Shown here: one piece after another, positions 46,922 through 57,658 of the stretch
How the letters are laid out: the number at the start of each line of letters is the position of its first letter
Position numbering within the stretch: position 1 is the stretch's first letter
NCBI GenBank assembly: GCA_020746835.1
Contig: JAGPNK010000001.1
Location: 496,001 to 560,000 of the forward strand
Length of the DNA stretch: 64,000 nt
Reading direction: 5' to 3'
Source of the DNA: Stachybotrys elegans
Lineage: Eukaryota; Ascomycota; Sordariomycetes; Hypocreales; Stachybotryaceae
The notes under the pieces: model-generated
What the model saw: the letters and a program-made list of their open reading frames with translations, nothing else
What the model was told of the DNA's origin: nothing
Database searches by the model: none
Made by a program: the position numbers and the translations under genes

Positions 46922-49900
46922 ATGGACATCGGCGCGGCAGCAGATGACGGCCAGCACCAGCAGCACGGCCAGGCGCAGGCGCAGTCGCAATCACTGTCTC
47001 CATCGCAGCAGCAGAACCAGGCCACTCCCCCCGCCCCGAACACAGCAACCTCGAATTCTGCAGGCAGTATGAGCTTCAGGAGGTAAGTTGGCTCGATGGA
47101 ACGATTCAAAGGCACGCGCCCCTTCGAGGCTATTAATACTTACATGCACCGTGCTTATGTAGGCAGAGAGCTTCGAGAGCTTGCGAGGTATGTCATGCCA
47201 TCCATCCATCCATCCACCAAGCTCCCCACGGTCGACGTCGTGAGCCGAGGCATCTCGGTGCCGCACTCCACGTCGACGCCCATCCCAACCATTAACGGCC
47301 TGCGACTCGCATGCTGCCATTGCTACCCGCGTTCGATTCCCGTCTTGTTGCGCGCGCCTACGCTAACATCGTCTTCCTTCTATTGCCAATAGACCTGCCA
47401 TGCTCGCAAAGTAAGCCATCCATTTCCGTCGCCCTCTTGCATTGCATCTGCACCCGCGCCCGCGCCCGCACCTGCGTCCCGCCTCCCTTCTTCCACCAAC
47501 GCACACGCAGACCCCTTCCTGCCGGCCATCCGACTTGTCACTGACAGAGCCCCCTTCTTGGGGTTGTTAATAGGTTAGATGCGATGCAGCCAGTCTTGGT
47601 GTGCCCTGCACCAACTGTGTAGCCTTCCAGATCGAATGCCGTATCCCTACCCCGAAACGGAAAAAGGGTCAGACTGGCGCTGGCCAGACCAGCAAAGACT
47701 CCGACAGGTATATCGCCCTACCGATTCGTCAGACACCTTGGCTGACGTCTCAACTCTCAATAGCGAAAATGGCGACGATGTTACCGAGCGATCGCAGAGT
47801 GCTCCCACCGCCGCCGCACCTGCCGCACCTGCCGCACGTGTACCAACCGTATCTCACACCGCCGAGGGCACCCCTTCCACGTCCTTGACGGAAGCCCAGG
47901 CCAGAAAGGAGGAAGTTGACAGCAGCACCTTTCTGAACCTTGTTATGAAGCCCAAGTTCACACGAGCTCCCATTACCGAAGCTGGTCGCGTTGCATACCT
48001 CGGTGAATCGTCCAACCTGACCCTGCTGGTCCATGATCGTCAGGGCTCCGCCGATGTCGTCCACTACCCGCTCCCCGAGAACGTGCGTGGTAGCCGTGCC
48101 AGACTCACGGAGCTCGATAATGTCGAAATCGAGATATTGCACCAGAGAGGAGCCTTCTTGCTTCCGCCCCGCGCCTTGTGCGATGAGCTGATTGATTCAT
48201 ACTTCAAATGGGTTCATCCTATAGTCCCGGTCATCAACCGTACTCGCTTCATGAGGCAGTACCGCGATCCCAAAAACCCACCCTCGCTGCTGCTCCTTCA
48301 AGCTGTTTTGTTGGCCGGCTCGCGCGTCTGCACTAACCCGCAGTTGATGGACGCGAACGGTTCGACGACCCCGGCTGCTCTTACTTTCTACAAACGAGCC
48401 AAGGCTCTGTACGATGCCAACTACGAAGACGACCGAGTGACCATCGTACAGTCACTTCTTCTCATGGGGTGGTACTGGGAAGGTCCCGAAGACGTGACGA
48501 AGAACGTCTTCTACTGGAGCCGTGTCGCCACGATAGTAGCCCAGGGCTCCGGTATGCATCGATCTGTAGAGCAGTCGCAGCTCAGCAAGTCGGACAAGCG
48601 GCTCTGGAAACGCATATGGTGGACACTCTTCACCAGAGACCGCTCTGTGGCTGTGGCGCTTGGAAGGCCGGTCGGCATTGCTCTGGACGATTCAGACGTC
48701 GAAATGTTGACTGAGGATGATTTTATCGAGGACGAAGGCGACCGACCCAGCCCTTACCCCCCGGATCCAATCCATGTGCAGTTCTTCCTGCAGTACGTCA
48801 AGCTTTGCGAAATCATGGGACTAGTCTTGTCACAGCAGTATTCCGTGGCATCCAAGGGCCGTCAGCGCAATGCTATTGACTTGACTCACAGTGACATGGC
48901 GCTGGCCGACTGGCTGCAGAACTGCCCCAAGATTGTCTATTGGGAAGTGCCTCGCCATCACTTCTGGTCGGCACTTCTTCACTCCAATTACTACACGACG
49001 CTCTGCTTGCTGCATCGTGCACACATGCCGCCTGGAGGTGCTCCCCGCTTTCCCGAAGAATCGCCTTATCCCTCTCGCAATATTGCGTTCCAGGCTGCTG
49101 CCATGATTACCTCGATTGTGGAAAACCTCGCAGCTCACCAGGAGCTCCGCTACTGCCCGGCATTCATTGTGTACAGTTTGTTCTCAGCACTTATCATGCA
49201 CGTTTACCAGATGAGATCGCCCGTGCCTTCCATCCAGCAAGTCACTCAAGACCGGTTGCGAAGCTGCATGGAGGCGATGAAAGAGGTGTCGCGTGTTTGG
49301 TTGGTGGGCAAGATGGTGTATACCCTCTTCGAATCCATCATCGGGAACAAGGGCATGGAGGAGCGGCTACAGCGGGCGGCTGGCAAACGCCATAGGCAGC
49401 ATCAGCAGGCAATGCTCAAGCTGGAGCAGGAGTCTCGATCCCCGGAAGCGTCCAAGAGAAAATACGATGACATGGCCATTGACTTTACGACCAACACACC
49501 TACACCACAGGAATCATATGAAAGATCACGACCCCAGACACCGAGCGCGACCAAGATGGACTCAATGCACCCGCCCAACCGCAACGCGGGTACCGATGCC
49601 TTTATGGGAGGCACCAGCTCGCGGCCGCACACGAGACCCGCCACACCGTTCAACCCATCCTTCTCGGTTCCAGCCACGCCTCCTGATCTGTATCTGGTCA
49701 CCAGGAACTCACCTAACTTGTCCCAGTCCCTGTGGGAGAACTTCCAGCCAGATCAGCTTTTCCCCGACAGCTCGGGCATGCCGCCGTTCCCCAACATCTC
49801 TCCAACTCAAACCCATCAAAGTCTAGACCACGCCCTGGCGAACCCTATGCCTGCACCTAATATGGCACCAGCTGGAGGCGCAAGTCAGTTCCATCAGCCT

Positions 49901-49928
49901 CAACAGCAACAGCAGCAGCAGCAGCAGC

Positions 49929-49962
<34 letters not shown>

Positions 49963-50264
49963 TCGTGCCCATGGCAATGGTCTCTTGCAACCTGGGATGC
50001 ACGGCTTCACAGGAGGACCAGGAAACATGTGGCAGCCCAATTTTGACGGCACGATGCACGATGGGCAAAGCCCTGACAGCTGGAGTACGGGGTCCGCACA
50101 GGGCCAGCCTGTACCTACCGCCCTCAACGTGGAAGATTGGTAAGTTGTGTCAAGGGAAGATGAATCGGTTGAAGGCAGTTTGCTAACACCTATGCCAAAG
50201 GTTCCAATTTTTCGGTATTAGCGGGGAGAATAACAACGTGAACTTTGATTTCCCACTCACATGA
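46922..50264 (+). CDS. Zn2Cys6 transcription factor of the CTF1/FarA/FarB group
   Basis: Resembles cutinase transcription factor 1-beta and the Far regulators, which activate genes for fatty-acid and cutin-monomer use through CCTCGG sites. Six exons, 46922-47082, 47163-47187, 47393-47410, 47574-47707, 47764-50139 and 50201-50264, give 925 residues. The zinc cluster uses Cys 61, 64, 71, 80, 83 and 90 (CETCHARKVRC, then CTNCVAFQIEC) and is spread over exons of 25 and 18 nt plus the fourth exon. The fungal-specific domain has YFKWVHPIVPVINRTRFM, RIWWTLFTRDRSVAVALGRP and LCLLHRAHMPPGG. A 20-Gln run lies near the C-terminus, and the last exon adds FQFFGISGENNNVNFDFPLT. Which of FarA, FarB, CTF1-alpha or CTF1-beta is the true orthologue needs a tree; my recollection favours CTF1-beta. 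Confidence 0.93.
49901..49960 (+). repeat. CAG/CAA microsatellite coding for 20 glutamines
   Basis: Sixty bases of CAG then CAA codons encode an uninterrupted 20-Gln run in the C-terminal region of the zinc-cluster factor. The 3' part is pure CAA, a likely site of length variation between strains. Confidence 0.95.
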
Positions 50265-51978
50265 GAGGACGAGCAAGTATGAATCGACTTATTCAGCGCT
50301 GGCGTGTGGCGAAATGCGATGGCTTCCGGCGAGAGAGGGATGGCCGGCAGGTTTCAATTTGGTGGCATATGAGATTGACGGCTCACCACTGATAGTCGTA
50401 TGGATAGCATTGGGTGAGCCACGAAGCGGTCTTTTTACACATGGTTAAGCGGGCGGATACAGGTCGAAGCAACAGCGTTGCTGGTCTATTAGTATTGGTA
50501 CGTCTAGGCAGGGTATAATAGCAGACTTTCTTGGGCATGCCTTGAAAGCGTTACTATCAGGATAGATGTTTGGGGGCTGCCACGCATTTTAATGCCACGT
50601 TTATTCCCCGCCACGGACAGATAAAGGACAACCAGCTGTTATACCCAAGTACTGGCGGTGGAAATGGCTGATGTGAGTGAAGCCGAATGAAGAAGTGCAC
50701 GTGGCGCGACCGATTGGTGGGTTTCTACCAGGGGTTCAAACAGAGCATTACGTATATAAGTATTTTGTAGAATTGAATTCAACCTTCTGGAAGCTTGGTT
50801 GGCCAATGGTTCGCATAGCAAACCTTTTACCATGTAGAGCACCGATTCACGTTTCATGTCGCGGCTCCATATGTTATGCTTCAAGTCGGTATAACGGATG
50901 TTTTGCGCAGATGTCCCGTGTAAACAATCATCATCCAAGGCGGCATGTCAGGCTAGAGGAGTGGTATATATTTAGGTAATGCAGAGAAGCGGCCTGCCGC
51001 CTCTCCCTGGTTTAGTATGAGGCACAGAGCTTTTGATGATGAGCAGCAGGTCAGTTACGTGTACGCCTGCAGGGGGTCCACCGTCTCCTGTGGCGGGAAC
51101 CATTTGTCATTGCAACTCCTGTCTACTCTCCCGTACCTGGGGTCTCTGCTATTATCTGAGTTGGCTTGCCTTCCTGCGATGTCTCTGTCCGTCAATCTTG
51201 AGATATAGATAGAGATGCTTCTCCAGCCTGTGCATGTTCTTCTTCTATCCCCCCCTAGCCCTTCAACAGCGTTATGCTTCTGTTCTTCTTACCTTACCTT
51301 ACTTCGTGATCCTTAATCACTCTCCTCGCGCACAATTACGCAAACAACACGCTGCAGCGGCCCCTTTCTAAATACTACATCAGAGTAGAAGGTAGGTAGG
51401 TTGTTGTATGGAGCTGGGGGTCTAAGGAGGCTGATACCTCCGTTCTTGCCCAGCTACTAAGTCCCCTAATGCGGAGCTCCGAGCTAGCGCCCTAGACAGT
51501 CTAGCTCCACGTAACAAGGTCCATCCATGGATACCGCAGGAGGAGATACGTACATGCCTGCCATGTGAAGGTGCCTCCCTGTAATGCAGAGTACCTGCTA
51601 CCTGTACTCATGCTCTCCTTGTCCCCCCCACGGGTCCTTCGCACCACATCTAGCCAGCTGAGGTGCTAACCATTGCCGACTGGCTCTCTATCTTTAGTCC
51701 AAGGCTACCTGCCTACCTACTATCTATCAACGTGCCAACGACCTCTACTCAAGACGTATCTCCCATCTAGTCATTCTCCCGCTCCCGGCGCAATTACACG
51801 CTCGCCTTCACCCTTGGCAACGTCGTCGAGCCAGCTGGTTGCTTCGTGTTCCCGTCCCGCCTCCCTTCTGCCACGACTGCTTCCGATATTATAAGTGACG
51901 AGGGCTGATGCGAAGCCTCCATCGCCCGGCCCGCGAGCTGCCGTCGTCGTCGCCGCCGTCGCCGATATCGCGGTCACA
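50265..51978. other. Gap between zinc-cluster factor and LysM gene
   Basis: 1714 bp. It holds GGTAGGTAGG at 51391-51400 and TACCTGCCTACCTAC near 51706-51720, then a GC-rich leader before the LysM gene. No gene is seen. Confidence 0.6.
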
Positions 51979-53802
51979 ATGACTACCCCGAGCAAACCGA
52001 TGAGGTCCTCGTCGTACCTCTCTACCGCGTCTCAAGCCACCGACGCGGGCTCGGGGTCCGTCCGGCCACGCAACCGTCGTCTGATCAGCACCGGCGACCC
52101 TCAAGCTTCGACCGACCCCGCGCCCTCTAACCGCAACTCTGGCCTGCTGTCTGCCTTTAGCCCTTCCTCCAGCCGCTCTACCAGTCCTCTCTCCTTTGGC
52201 CGCTTCAATATCGACAATGGCTCAACCGGCAATCTGGGCCAGTTCCTCAACGAGTCGCTGACCCAGAGCTGGTCCTCGGTCCAAGGGCTTGCTACCTCCT
52301 TAATCACCGCTACTGACGGCTCAGCAAAGAGCAGTCGGTCTTCTTCTCGGCCAGCAATATGGGGACGCCAGTCTACTGCTGGCGGCAAGTCCAAGACGTC
52401 CTCAGCATGGGGGCCCGCGCCGCCTTCACAGCCCCCACAGCTCAATGACGTCGCGGCAGGCTCGCTGGCAGAGCGTGACGCTGCCCTCAAGGCTGCTAAG
52501 AAGGCGAGCGTCCTCGAGAGTCATGACGGTGTCAATGGAGGCTTGGATGTTTCAGGCAAACACAAGCGCCGCACCTCGGACGAGGTTCTTCCGCAGAACC
52601 CACCACCACAGGAGGATGTTCTTGTCTACATCCACAAGGTGCAGACCAACGACACCTACGCAGGACTAGTTCTACGATATCGTTGCCGTGAGGACGCATT
52701 CAAAAAGGCCAACGGTTTGTGGTCAAGAGACTCGGTACAGACTCGCAAATGGCTATTGTTTCCGGTCGACGCCTGCGAGATTCGTGGACGGCCATGCGAT
52801 CCGCCTTCATGGCACAATTCTCACAGCGTCGATCTTCTGGCACCAACTCCAATGGCGGTGGCCGAGTCTCGAAATGGTCCAGGCGCGACTGACGACTTCT
52901 TCAGCAGACCCGTCAAATCTGAGACAACAGAGCCTGTACGGCAAGACGAGGATAAGCCATGGACGCATGTACGTTGGGTTGCGGTGGAATCCTTCAACTC
53001 GCCTGTAGAAATCGGCAGAGTCTCGCGACATTCGATTGGGTATTTCCCCCCAAGAAGGAAGAAGAGCATACGAACCGCCTCCTCCCTGTCAACTCCCCGA
53101 CAGAGCTTCGAACTGCCCAGCACAGCTCCAGGATCTGCGGAAGGACGCTCCAGGCGACGGAGCTCTATGAGCAACCGGCCCCAGATAGGTGGCACCCCAA
53201 CATCAACCCGAAGCCGCATGGGCAGCGATGCGGCCGATGGACGACCGGCATGGATGAAACGACCTGGAGGCGTAGGCTCTATGGGGCGCAACGTTCGCAT
53301 GCCAGGTCCCGACAAGGATGCTCTCAATTCATGGACGAGCAAGCACCTCCCTGGTCTCAATATGGAAGGCCCATCCATGTCTATTATGGGCTCCGATACT
53401 GCGCACTTCGGGTTCAAAAAGGGAACGACAGAGCTAGTTGAAAGCTCATTCGAGGACGGACGAGAGGCCATACCAGCAGGATCCCAGCAAGGAATCAGCC
53501 TGGACAAAGCAGCAGCAGCAGTGGAAACATGGCTACGAGGGGCCCTCGCGCGACGTTCCAGCACTCCGCTGGTCAGCACCAGCAACACATCAAGGCATAA
53601 TGCCAATCCTCTGGCGCTCGACCGGGTGGACTCCATCGAGCTTGTCGACACCTACAGTGATGACGGCCGAGCCCCGCGAGAGGAATTCGGCAGCCTGTTA
53701 TTTGATAGCAGAGCACCCGGCTCGACGGCCAGAAGCAATGGGGAGTCGACGATCAGGGGAAGGACTATGGCATCAGGAACCAAGGGTCGCAAAGATGATT
53801 GA
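51979..53802 (+). CDS. Intracellular LysM domain protein
   Basis: A single exon gives 607 residues; the ATG at 51979 is the first in this frame. One LysM-like domain at about residues 217-263 (YIHKVQTNDTYAGLVLRYRC to KWLLFPV) sits in an otherwise disordered Ser/Arg/Pro-rich protein. No signal peptide or membrane span is seen, so it is unlike the secreted chitin-binding LysM effectors and more like the intracellular LYSMD1/2 type, whose function is poorly known. Ser/Arg clusters such as GRSRRRSSMSNRP suggest phosphorylation. No introns. Confidence 0.85.
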   Translation: MTTPSKPMRSSSYLSTASQATDAGSGSVRPRNRRLISTGDPQASTDPAPSNRNSGLLSAFSPSSSRSTSPLSFGRFNIDNGSTGNLGQFLNESLTQSWSSVQGLATSLITATDGSAKSSRSSSRPAIWGRQSTAGGKSKTSSAWGPAPPSQPPQLNDVAAGSLAERDAALKAAKKASVLESHDGVNGGLDVSGKHKRRTSDEVLPQNPPPQEDVLVYIHKVQTNDTYAGLVLRYRCREDAFKKANGLWSRDSVQTRKWLLFPVDACEIRGRPCDPPSWHNSHSVDLLAPTPMAVAESRNGPGATDDFFSRPVKSETTEPVRQDEDKPWTHVRWVAVESFNSPVEIGRVSRHSIGYFPPRRKKSIRTASSLSTPRQSFELPSTAPGSAEGRSRRRSSMSNRPQIGGTPTSTRSRMGSDAADGRPAWMKRPGGVGSMGRNVRMPGPDKDALNSWTSKHLPGLNMEGPSMSIMGSDTAHFGFKKGTTELVESSFEDGREAIPAGSQQGISLDKAAAAVETWLRGALARRSSTPLVSTSNTSRHNANPLALDRVDSIELVDTYSDDGRAPREEFGSLLFDSRAPGSTARSNGESTIRGRTMASGTKGRKDD

Positions 53803-54333
53803 TTGATTGTTTCGAAGTAAAGGGCATCAAGGTTTGCATGGTCAAGCTGCAGTAGAGAACTGCGCTCGATGCATAACCGGAGGCGTTGTGTCTGTTCATA
53901 TCTCGCGAGGCGCCGTTCCTCCGTGTAGACTTTTTGTGGTTTCGGGCCTTGTTTCCCACTATTTTGCTTTTCTATCTTTTCTCGTTTCTTGGATGAAGAG
54001 GCGTCACGGGACAAGACGATATCTACTACCTACCGAAATCGAAGTCAGCATTAGTATAGTATACTCATGTCTGCATCCGCATTTACTCCTCATAGACCAT
54101 GCTCTCCATGTTTGTAGGGTGTGGATTGTTCTTCTGGCAGTGTCCTTTTATCATGTGAGTTGTAGCTTGGCAGGTACTGGGTACATCCACCAGGCCCATA
54201 TCTTATCAGCTACTCCCGCCCACTATCGAGTAGCTGCCGCGCAGCTTCAAGTTCTAACCACACATTCAAACCCAATCTCCAACCTGGGCGTATCCCCCAG
54301 CAGCGAGGGCCAGCTTCCCCGCGCTCACACACC
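53803..54333. other. Gap between LysM gene and ARV1
   Basis: 531 bp between two plus-strand genes. No gene is seen. Confidence 0.65.
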
Positions 54334-55418
54334 ATGCCCATCTGCATCGAGTGCCGCCACCCGGTCAAGACGCTATGGACGCAGTACTCCGGGGCGGGCG
54401 ACCCGTCCAGCGGGCACAATATACGGCTGACGGTGTGTCGCAATTGCGGCCACTTTTGCGACAAGTACGTCGAGCACGACTTTGTGGTGCTGTTTATCGA
54501 CCTCGTCTTGATTAAGCCGCAGGTATGCAGTGGCCTCTATTTGTCTATTCTTTCGCTCGCCTATGCGCAAGAGAGGGGTGGTTCCGTGTGTGGGATGTTA
54601 ATGCGTACTTGACAGGTCTATCGTCATCTGTTGCATAACACGCTGATGCGAGATGGTGATCGATTCGATGTATGTACAGCCGCGCGATTGGAACTCTGTT
54701 TCGCCCCTGCTAACGTTTCGCTTTCCTCGGTCACAGCCATCTATCATTCGACTCGGCGTTCTCCTCCTACTCTTCGACGTGTATCTCACCTGGGCTCGCA
54801 TCGAGAAGCAGACGATGCCCGACACCTCGCCGGGCCAAAGTAACCTGGGGAGGCTGGCGCAGCAGCCAATTGTCCTGCAATACATATTCTTCTGTATGCC
54901 ACCAGGAGCAAGGGGTCCCCACGATGCTTCCTGACTTGCTGACTCCCTGGCTAGTAATTCTGTGTACCATATCCACCATGGCCTTCCATCTCAGCATTCG
55001 ATTCCTCACTTCCTCGCCTGCCTCTCCGCTCAGCATCCTCGGTATCTTACCTCGATATTCCCGCCCCAACTCGGTATCGACAGCGCTCCTCGTGTCGTCC
55101 TCGACGAAGCTGTTCCCCATCCTCATGGTCATATGGGAATACGACGTGCCCGCCGCGGCACGATCGCTCGGCTGGGCCGTTGTTGCGAACAACGTGGAGG
55201 CTCTTCGAATCTTGCTCGACTGCAAGTACTATACGGCGTGCTTTCTCGCCATTTCGGGGGCCGCTGCACGCTGGGCGGTGGGAAGGGCCGTCTTAATGAC
55301 GGCAGGGCTAGGGGATGTCGATTCTATAGGCGAGAGCAGTGTGGCCGCAGATGGCAAAGCATTGTGGGCGTTGTTCAAGTACGCGCGTGACTGGGCCGGT
55401 CGTCTCGCTGTCGGCTGA
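54334..55418 (+). CDS. ARV1: ARV1 lipid homeostasis protein
   Basis: ER membrane protein involved in sterol and sphingolipid homeostasis and in delivering early GPI intermediates. Exons 54334-54522, 54616-54669, 54737-54893 and 54955-55418 give 287 residues. The N-terminal zinc-binding Arv homology domain shows Cys4-x2-Cys7 and Cys35-x2-Cys38 (CRNCGHFCDKYVEHD), followed by the family motif LIKPQVYRHLLHNTL, which appears only when exon 2 (54 nt) is joined, and then FDPSIIRLGVLLLLFDVYL, where exon 3 begins. Several spans follow. It converges on VMA9. Confidence 0.96.
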
Positions 55419-55771
55419 GGCTCATATTGAATACAATTTGATGAATCTGCCCGGGAAACTTCTGGTTCACAGCACGGAAGCAAAGTATTTGGATGAGCGT
55501 GCCTCCTTGATGATATAACTGGTAGCCTGCACCGCTATGCTGCACTGCTGCGCGTAGACTGGACACTACCTACTGGGTGAATCGATATGTATATGTGTAT
55601 TCCCAACAGACGCAGTGACGGACGCGCCATTCCCAAACGCCAATATTTCACATATAAAAGTGTAGTTGTACAGCCGTCCTTCTAGACACGCGAGGGGTTA
55701 TCGACCGTCCATGGCCCCAATTCCCCCCGTCTTGCGCAGTAACCCCTTGTATACCGTCTTTCTCCTCCCCT
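55419..55771. other. Convergent 3' region between ARV1 and VMA9
   Basis: 353 bp of 3' UTR-like sequence. No gene is seen. Confidence 0.65.
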
Positions 55772-56168
55772 TCAACCCTCCAGGAAGGCCTCGCGCAGGT
55801 CGCCGCGTTTCGGCTGGATCAGAGGGTGTAGCTGAGCGAGGAATGTGATGGCCCACATGAGGTAGCAGCTGACGCAGGAGAGGATGAGGGACGATCGCCA
55901 AAGACTATACAGAGGAAAGGTAAGCCATTAACCGAATCAGACGTCGTCAGGGCACCGGGTGCGGACGCGGGGGAGGGGAGACGTACACTTGGTTCTCGCC
56001 CTTCGGAGCAAAGAACCACGAAGCCACGCAGAGGGCTACGACGATGACGAGGCCAATGAAGATGGAGTAGCTGGAGTGGGAGAGGGCAAGCAGTCAGTCG
56101 ATGATTTCCTAGACGGCCGAGGGTCGCGGGGAGGGAGGTAACGGGGACAAGCTGTACCCTTGAGCCAT
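55772..56168 (-). CDS. VMA9: V-type proton ATPase subunit e
   Basis: A small hydrophobic subunit of the V-ATPase membrane sector, needed for assembly. It is easily missed because it is cut into three exons: 56168-56158 (11 nt), 56070-55987 and 55904-55772, giving 75 residues, the usual length. Exon 1 encodes MAQG with the Gly split; exon 2 gives the first span, YSIFIGLVIVVALCVASWFF, then APKGENQ; exon 3 gives LWRSSLILSCVSCYLMWAIT and FLAQLHPLIQPKRGDLREA. Two spans with the conserved FAPKGENQ and QLHPLI motifs identify the family. Donors are GTACAG and GTACGT and the acceptors are CCAG and ATAG; frame is kept. It is divergent from the small hydrophilic gene. Confidence 0.93.
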
Positions 56169-56851
56169 GTTGTGCAATCGGACGTGGGGGTTCGATCGAG
56201 GTGGGTTTCAGAGTGGGAGAGCGGAATCGGTTGTTCGTTGTTGGACGGGAGGGACTCGTTTCGCGGATGCAGCTTCGCGATGCCAATCGATAGTAGCTTT
56301 CAAAGGCTGCGTCGTCGTAGGCTGCGTCAGGCACGGGGGTTGGCGCTGCTTAGTCATTATGCTCGTCAACCGTTGCTGTTGCGGGTCGGTGGCTCCAGGG
56401 TACGTCATTTCTACTCTACACTCCAAAGGTAAGAAACTCACGAAGTTGAGGTATCTACAGGATGGAGATCTCGAAGCGCTCGCTTCGGTCGCGTATTTCT
56501 CGAGTACCTGGCATTGAACTGCCACCTTCGCTATGGGGGCTGCAGAATCGAAGCTGTACTTGGGTATCCCAGTGTCAATCACAACCCCATCTTGTCTAGC
56601 CCTCGCTCTACCTAACAGGTGATATGAAGTAATAGGATGATGTGGCAAGCAGTTTCCTAGATGTCTGATTGTCTACGTCATCATGACTGGCTTCCACAGG
56701 GACCCTGACTTGGTAGCTATATATGACCATGCCCAAACAGCTCTTCTTCCATTACCTCCTAGCCAAATCTTCATCAGCGCATTCAGTCCAAGCACTCTGC
56801 AACCCCCCATTGTCTGTATCAAGACCATACACGTCTACTTTGCAACCCATC
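56169..56851. other. Divergent region upstream of VMA9
   Basis: 683 bp between divergent start codons. Short frames only, including one in-frame extension (from 56723) of the next gene. Nothing else is seen. Confidence 0.6.
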
Positions 56852-57328
56852 ATGACAAATCTCGCCGACAGCGTCAAGGCCGGAGTCAAGGGCATCCATG
56901 GTGCCGGCGAAGTGATTCGAGGAGAAACCCTCGATGCCGCAGACCGGTTGTTCGACAACAACAACCACCCAGCAACCATTCAAAACGAGTCCAAAAACCA
57001 GACCATTGCGGAAAAGGGGCGGCAAGACATCCGCAACGCCGACGAGACGTTTGCGGCACGTGAGTGGGAGCGCGAGAACCGTGCACACAACGCTTCTGCC
57101 ACGGGTGTTCGGTCAGAAGCACCTGTATCTGCCAATGCTCCTACTACCACCACGGCGGCTTCTGGCCCCCCGCCTCCCCTGCCAGCACGCAATGTTGAGA
57201 ATACCGCAACAGGCGCAGGGTATGAGCAGCGAACGGGCCCTGCCGGCGTGAATCAGGCGGGAGTCACCCGTCCAAATGAGCAAGTCGGTTCGGAAATGGG
57301 TAGCTCTACTACTGGCGGTCGTTACTAG
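56852..57328 (+). CDS. Small hydrophilic protein, function unknown
   Basis: I do not recognise a named family, although the start (TNLADSVKAGVKGIHGAGEV) resembles small stress-type proteins common in filamentous fungi. A single exon codes for 158 residues from the ATG at 56852. The composition is hydrophilic, rich in Ala, Gly, Asn and Glu, without Cys, with a predicted amphipathic front, a charged middle (RNADETFAAREWERENRAHN) and a Pro/Thr/Gly-rich disordered tail (PPPPLPAR). This looks like a LEA-like or dehydrin-like protectant. A start at 56726 would add 42 residues with weak presequence character. It converges on the PAS gene. Confidence 0.7.
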   Translation: MTNLADSVKAGVKGIHGAGEVIRGETLDAADRLFDNNNHPATIQNESKNQTIAEKGRQDIRNADETFAAREWERENRAHNASATGVRSEAPVSANAPTTTTAASGPPPPLPARNVENTATGAGYEQRTGPAGVNQAGVTRPNEQVGSEMGSSTTGGRY

Positions 57329-57658
57329 AGTATCGTGCTGCAAACAATGAGCGCACTATCTCATGCAGAAACCCACGACTAGTATGAGAATGATATGAGA
57401 TATCCATAAAAGGCTCTCTGAAAACACGGCATCGCCCATCTTACGAGGGATCGATGTATGGCATGACGTTGACCAGCGGGCGCACGAGAATTTCATTTAT
57501 AACTGATACTATGAAACCGAATGTTTATGATCATGTCATTAGGTTCTTAGTGCTCTAACTTGTCATGGTCGTGATGATTAAAGGACTTGTGGTTTACCAA
57601 CAAAGCAGCATTCATTATTCTGGGCATACCCCAGCAGATTCCAAGTATTAAGTACGAT
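57329..57658. other. Convergent 3' region before PAS gene
   Basis: 330 bp, AT-richer. No gene is seen. Confidence 0.6.

Noticed and set aside
47320..47345. CGTTCGATTCCCG word inside an intron of the zinc-cluster factor
   Set aside because: Resembles a T-arm, but the stem does not pair and no other tRNA parts are present.
52821..53651. A 276-codon minus-strand frame
   Set aside because: Antisense of the LysM protein, explained by its codon bias.
26340..55418. The whole set as a biosynthetic or defence gene cluster
   Set aside because: The genes are conserved housekeeping genes with unrelated tasks and mixed strands; no tailoring enzymes, NLR or nuclease modules are seen.
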